This document shows, in pieces, positions 59,937 through 64,000 of a stretch of 64,000 nucleotides of DNA. The notes beneath the pieces were generated by a model that worked only from the letters and a program-made list of their open reading frames with translations, searched no databases and was not told the DNA's origin. Position numbers and translations under genes: made by a program. Each line of letters opens with the position of its first letter. Position 1 is the first letter of the stretch. The stretch is from positions 2,728,001 through 2,792,000 of the forward strand of contig NC_068557.1 of assembly GCF_022201045.2 (NCBI RefSeq), written 5' to 3'. This stretch comes from Citrus sinensis (lineage: Eukaryota; Streptophyta; Magnoliopsida; Sapindales; Rutaceae).

Positions 59937-61160
59937 ATGGGAACTCGGGGACAAGCGAGGCAATGGCCTCAATTGTTTTGTGCTATAGCATTTTTGCTTA
60001 TAACCACCACCACCAAGGCATCGGCTGATGATTATGCCTCAGCACCACCACCAAAGTATTCTTCTCCACCTCCTTACTACTACAAATCACCACCTCCTCC
60101 TTCTCCCTCTCCACCTCCACCATATTATTACAAGTCTCCCCCACCACCATCTCCGTCTCCTCCACCACCTTACTACTACAAGTCACCACCACCACCAGTG
60201 CATTCTCCCCCGCCACCTTACTACTACAAGTCACCACCGCCACCAATGTATTCTCCTCCGCCACCTCACTACTACAAATCTCCACCGCCACCAAAGCATT
60301 CTCCCCCGCCACCTTACTACTACAAGTCACCACCACCACCAGTGCATTCTCCCCCGCCACCTTATTACTACAAATCTCCGCCGCCACCAAAGTATTCTCC
60401 CCCGCCACCTTATTACTACAAATCTCCACCGCCACCAAAGCATTCTCCCCCACCACCTTACTACTACAAATCTCCACCGCCACCAAAGCATTCTCCTCCA
60501 CCACCTTACTACTACAAATCTCCACCACCACCAAAACATTCACCTCCACCACCATACTACTATAAGTCACCACCTCCACCTGTAAAATCTCCACCTCCAC
60601 CACCTTACTACAAATCACCACCACCACCAAAGCATTCTCCCCCGCCACCTTACTACTACAAGTCTCCACCACCACCAAAACATTCCCCACCACCACCTTA
60701 CTACTATAAGTCACCGCCTCCACCAGTAAAGTCTCCACCACCGCCCCCAAAGCATTCTCCCCCACCACCTTATTATTACAAATCACCACCTCCACCAGTG
60801 AAGTCTCCACCTCCGCCACCTTACTATAAATCACCACCACCTCCAAAGCATTCTCCCCCTCCACCTTACTATTATAAATCACCACCTCCACCAATGAAGT
60901 CTCCACCTCCGCCATATTACTATAAATCACCACCACCACCAAAGCATTCTCCCCCGCCACCTTACTATTATAGATCTCCACCACCACCAAAGCATTCTCC
61001 CCCACCACCTTACTACTATAAGTCACCACCTCCACCGAAGAAATCCCCACCTCCACCATATTATTATAAGTCGCCACCACCACCAAAGCATTCTCCCCCA
61101 CCTCCTTATTATTACAAATCTCCACCACCACCAAAGTATTCTCCACCACCACCTTACTAA
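59937..61160 (+). CDS. Extensin 2, cell-wall hydroxyproline-rich glycoprotein
   Basis: A 407-residue paralogue of extensin 1. The signal peptide (about 1-30, core FCAIAFLLITTTTKASA) is followed by 16-residue units such as YYYKSPPPPKHSPPPP; His replaces much of the Glu of gene 1, so the protein is more basic and would bind pectin differently. Two units are shortened (SPPPPPYYK). The start codon, the MG-RQWP beginning and the promoter are shared with gene 1, which shows tandem duplication. The frame ends at TAA (61158-61160), which replaces the middle Tyr of a YYYK motif. The same frame then runs 51 more codons of extensin-like sequence to TAA at 61314-61316 after Glu-Asp-Tyr. Confidence 0.9.
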   Translation: MGTRGQARQWPQLFCAIAFLLITTTTKASADDYASAPPPKYSSPPPYYYKSPPPPSPSPPPPYYYKSPPPPSPSPPPPYYYKSPPPPVHSPPPPYYYKSPPPPMYSPPPPHYYKSPPPPKHSPPPPYYYKSPPPPVHSPPPPYYYKSPPPPKYSPPPPYYYKSPPPPKHSPPPPYYYKSPPPPKHSPPPPYYYKSPPPPKHSPPPPYYYKSPPPPVKSPPPPPYYKSPPPPKHSPPPPYYYKSPPPPKHSPPPPYYYKSPPPPVKSPPPPPKHSPPPPYYYKSPPPPVKSPPPPPYYKSPPPPKHSPPPPYYYKSPPPPMKSPPPPYYYKSPPPPKHSPPPPYYYRSPPPPKHSPPPPYYYKSPPPPKKSPPPPYYYKSPPPPKHSPPPPYYYKSPPPPKYSPPPPY

Positions 61161-61316
61161 TACAAATCTCCACCAACGCTATCTCTATCCCCACCTCCAT
61201 CTTACATTTATAAATTCCCACCTCCACCATCTATATCACCTCCACCACCACCTCCATCACTGTCACTATTGCCTCGCTACTGTTCCAAGTCATCACCACC
61301 TCCTGAAGACTACTAA
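61161..61316 (+). pseudogene. In-frame residual extensin tail after the stop of gene 2
   Basis: After the TAA the frame stays open for 51 codons, with YKSPPTLSLSPPPSYIYKF near the start and PPPEDY at the end. The repeat is more degenerate than the body, in line with loss of constraint after the stop arose. Confidence 0.7.
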
Positions 61317-64000
61317 GTTCAATGTTCCGTCTTCAAACAAATTTAAAATTCAATAAGAATAAATTTGTTCCTTCAGTTGCCTTTTTCATGAATTTTTATG
61401 TTAATGTTTTTACGAATAATTTTTAAGAAGCGTTCGGTGTATCATTGTCATGTGCAATAAAAATTTTCTAACTTAATGTACCCAAAAAAAAATGTTCCAC
61501 AAGAAATATTCTATTGTTTTATCACAAATGTGTTGTGGCACATGTAATGCGCCTAGATAAAGTAATATTATGTCTTGATGAACAATCATGCACAACAATG
61601 ATCATGTACATAGTTCTTCCAATGTCATGATAATGTCCATGCACATAATAACAAACTTCTTCCTTGTAATATCAAAGAAAATGAATATACAAGCCTCTTA
61701 TTCTCTAATCATTCACTCAAACAACATTGTTTTAATTTAGGTTTTGATCAATCTTAATGCTCATAAATGCTAACTACAAATCATATACAAGATCAACAAA
61801 AACCATATTTTAAATGAATTAGAAAAACAAACATTAGACTTAACCAAGTAGTTAACCTTTATTATTCTCCTAGGTAGATTACAAGCTATCACTGAAAAAA
61901 AAAATCATCTAAAATGGTGAACAAATGCGCTCTAAATCAGTTGCATTCATTTGTTCAGCTAAGCAATAAAATAACCCTTTTCCATTTTAACTTATATACT
62001 TTGGCATGGTAACTTTAAATAACACCCTCAACTTGACAAATTTTAATAACCAAAGCGATCAATAACTGTAAATCTTGACAAAATTTTTTACTTTAGTTAA
62101 AGCCATAAACATAGTATTAAATAAAATGAAAAAAAAGGCCATAAACATAGTGTTGAAATACCTTTATACTTGTGAACTAACTTTTGATGTTGATTAAGCT
62201 CATGTACCCTCAACTTTTGTATTATGAATATGCTTATGCCCTATCTTAGGTCTCCTCTATGAACTCCTCCATGAACCACTTTTTTTTTTTTTTTTAAAAA
62301 ATAAATTCATTATGATACTAAGGTATAAGCAGAAGTAAAATTCCTTTAATATTATTGTAATCAGGATGTGGCTACCTAGGTGATACATGAATTGGTTATT
62401 TGTACATTTTACTACATTTTTTTGAGTTTGCTTGCTATTTTTCTCTTTGTTCCAATAATTCCCACACGAGGATAATCTCATTTTAACAAAGAAAGATACT
62501 ACTGAAATACAACAAAACATAAATTCTAATATACTAGAAAATTTTTTTTTCTTTGCCTTTTCATATCTTAGAGTTATGTTTTTATCCTCTTGTAGTGGCA
62601 TATATGCATTTTAACTAGAATATTCTTATTTGAGAATTATTAATAAGAGAGTGGTAGACAAATGATACAAAACTATGCTGCTTCACGATTAACAACACAT
62701 TCAATCGAGTAACGATAGAGAGTCAATTCTAACACCACGAGAAAGCAAACAAAAGTTGAAATATTTTAGCGAATACCTTTTAAAGTTTGAATTAATAATA
62801 AAATTGTCCCAAAAAACTGCCTTAATGGAATTAATGTGGAGATTTAGTGGTAGGGTGCATCAATATCATTTTCCAGAAAAAAAATAGTCAAAATATGAAA
62901 GGTTTGTTCTGCAGGTGGTTGATATTGCTGTACATTAATATCAATGATACGTACCAAATTCTATTATAAAATTCATTAATGTATAAGTAGAATATTTAAT
63001 AAATTAATTCCGGGTAAAACGTCGGTGATATGAACAGTAGCGAAGCTGCAACCGGGTTAGCTTTTTTTTTTAATAAAAAAATAGTTAATTATAATTTATG
63101 AATTTGCCTTTATTAATACTTAAAAAAATAAAAATAAATTTAATAGCCCACCCCGATGCTAGCTAAGCTAAAAATAAAATATATCGAATAAATGGTGAAG
63201 AGAAAGCTGTAATAATTATCGTAATTACAGTGAGAAGCTGTAATTTTCTTGAACACGCTTTGACGTACGATTAGCAAAAAAGTCGTCTGTCTATAAGCAA
63301 TTGGCCGTACAGCATCTTAACTATTCCGTTGACATTGTAATTAATTAATTGATGACTTTTCTATAATTTCTTTGAACCAAATGCAGATATTTAGTGGGCA
63401 ACCCGCAACCCTTGCTTGGCAAAATATAGGAAAGAAAAACTTGAAATTTATAAATGTTACATTTTGTTTGGATGAATAATTTTGAGATAATGTTTCAGTT
63501 TTAGATTTTGTTACCGATACCTAATTATAATAATAAAAAATATTGCATCATTTTTTTACCAACAGTTACAATACATTTTATTTTTTTTTCTTCTCAATAT
63601 TTAAACTCGAATAATCAGTTAAAAGTTGCTCGAGAATGTTTAAAAGCCATTTAAGTATACCACGTCATTCATGTTTTGCAATCATTCAATTGTTAATAAG
63701 TTTCCCATGTGCTGAAAATAAATAAAAATGCACGTGCATATGTCATATTGTCTCCGAAACCTCACAGCGGAATGAGTGTAGTACTTGCAATGCATGTACT
63801 TTAGACTTTGTATTTCTCTTATTTAAATGATCAATAATTTTTCTTTGTCCTTTAATTAGACGTCAACAGTCGAAGTTGTGGGCAGGTAGTAGGCTATATA
63901 TAATAATTTCCTGGAGATCTTCCGTCTTCTAAGACATTGCAAATGCCAAACGTGATAACTATTTTGATAATTCAAATACTACATAAAATATATGAAGTGT
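61317..64000. other. AT-rich end of window, no supported gene
   Basis: Extensin 2 3'UTR (AATAAA near 61457), then AT-rich DNA. A short piece near 63316-63342 (GCATCTTAAC then TTGACATT) recalls the extensin upstream region but is too short to call. A TATATATAA at 63894-63902 before an ATG at 63943 might belong to a gene beyond the window. Confidence 0.45.

Noticed and set aside
59998-61230. A 410-codon open frame antisense to extensin 2
   Set aside because: Same cause: codon bias in the repeat removes stops on the other strand. No signal peptide or known domain.

Overview
The window is nuclear DNA of a flowering plant, a eudicot. It is AT-rich, its genes carry GT-AG introns, and it holds plant-only families: an E-class PPR editing factor, a trihelix factor, extensins, an OEP80-type chloroplast barrel protein and an RLK relic. 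The endogenous pararetrovirus and overall gene style make Citrus or a relative my best guess; that is inference, not proof.

Layout. 1-133: edge exon of an unidentified minus-strand gene. 1.4-2.9 kb: a probable MITE and a hAT-type element with an 8-bp target duplication. 3.1-9.4 kb: a rearranged endogenous caulimovirid with a 587-bp inverted duplication around a 42-bp spacer; the left half (minus) carries movement protein plus downstream polyprotein, the right half (plus) carries zinc knuckle, protease, RT, RNase H and a long unknown tail, followed by a promoter/poly(A)-like region. 10.8-17.0 kb (minus): a 16-exon OEP80/Toc75-V locus with several apparent disabling lesions. 18.1-20.1 kb (plus): COA5/PET191. 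24.1-30.0 kb (plus): an HMA5-like copper P1B-ATPase in 8 coding exons. 31.4-35.3 kb: a trihelix transcription factor bracketed by two inverted 445-bp MULE-type MITEs. 35.8-38.2 kb: mitochondrial ADP/ATP carrier. 38.8-40.8 kb: an intronless PPR gene, probable SLO1 orthologue, followed by a decayed lectin-receptor-kinase pseudogene. 42-46.8 kb: gene-poor. 46.8-52.5 kb: BIG BROTHER RING E3 ligase. 54.6-61.3 kb: two extensin genes with a relic third copy between them; both live copies end at stop codons that replace a Tyr of the repeat and are followed by readable extensin tails. 61.3-64 kb: no supported gene.

The genes do not form one pathway. They are ordinary single-copy housekeeping genes (mitochondrial: COA5, AAC, SLO1; copper transport; growth control by BIG BROTHER) plus a small cell-wall protein cluster. 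The unusual material is the virus inverted repeat, the decaying OEP80 locus, the MITE pair around the trihelix gene and the in-frame stops in the extensins. Exon borders were read by eye from splice consensus, reading phase and family conservation, without transcripts.
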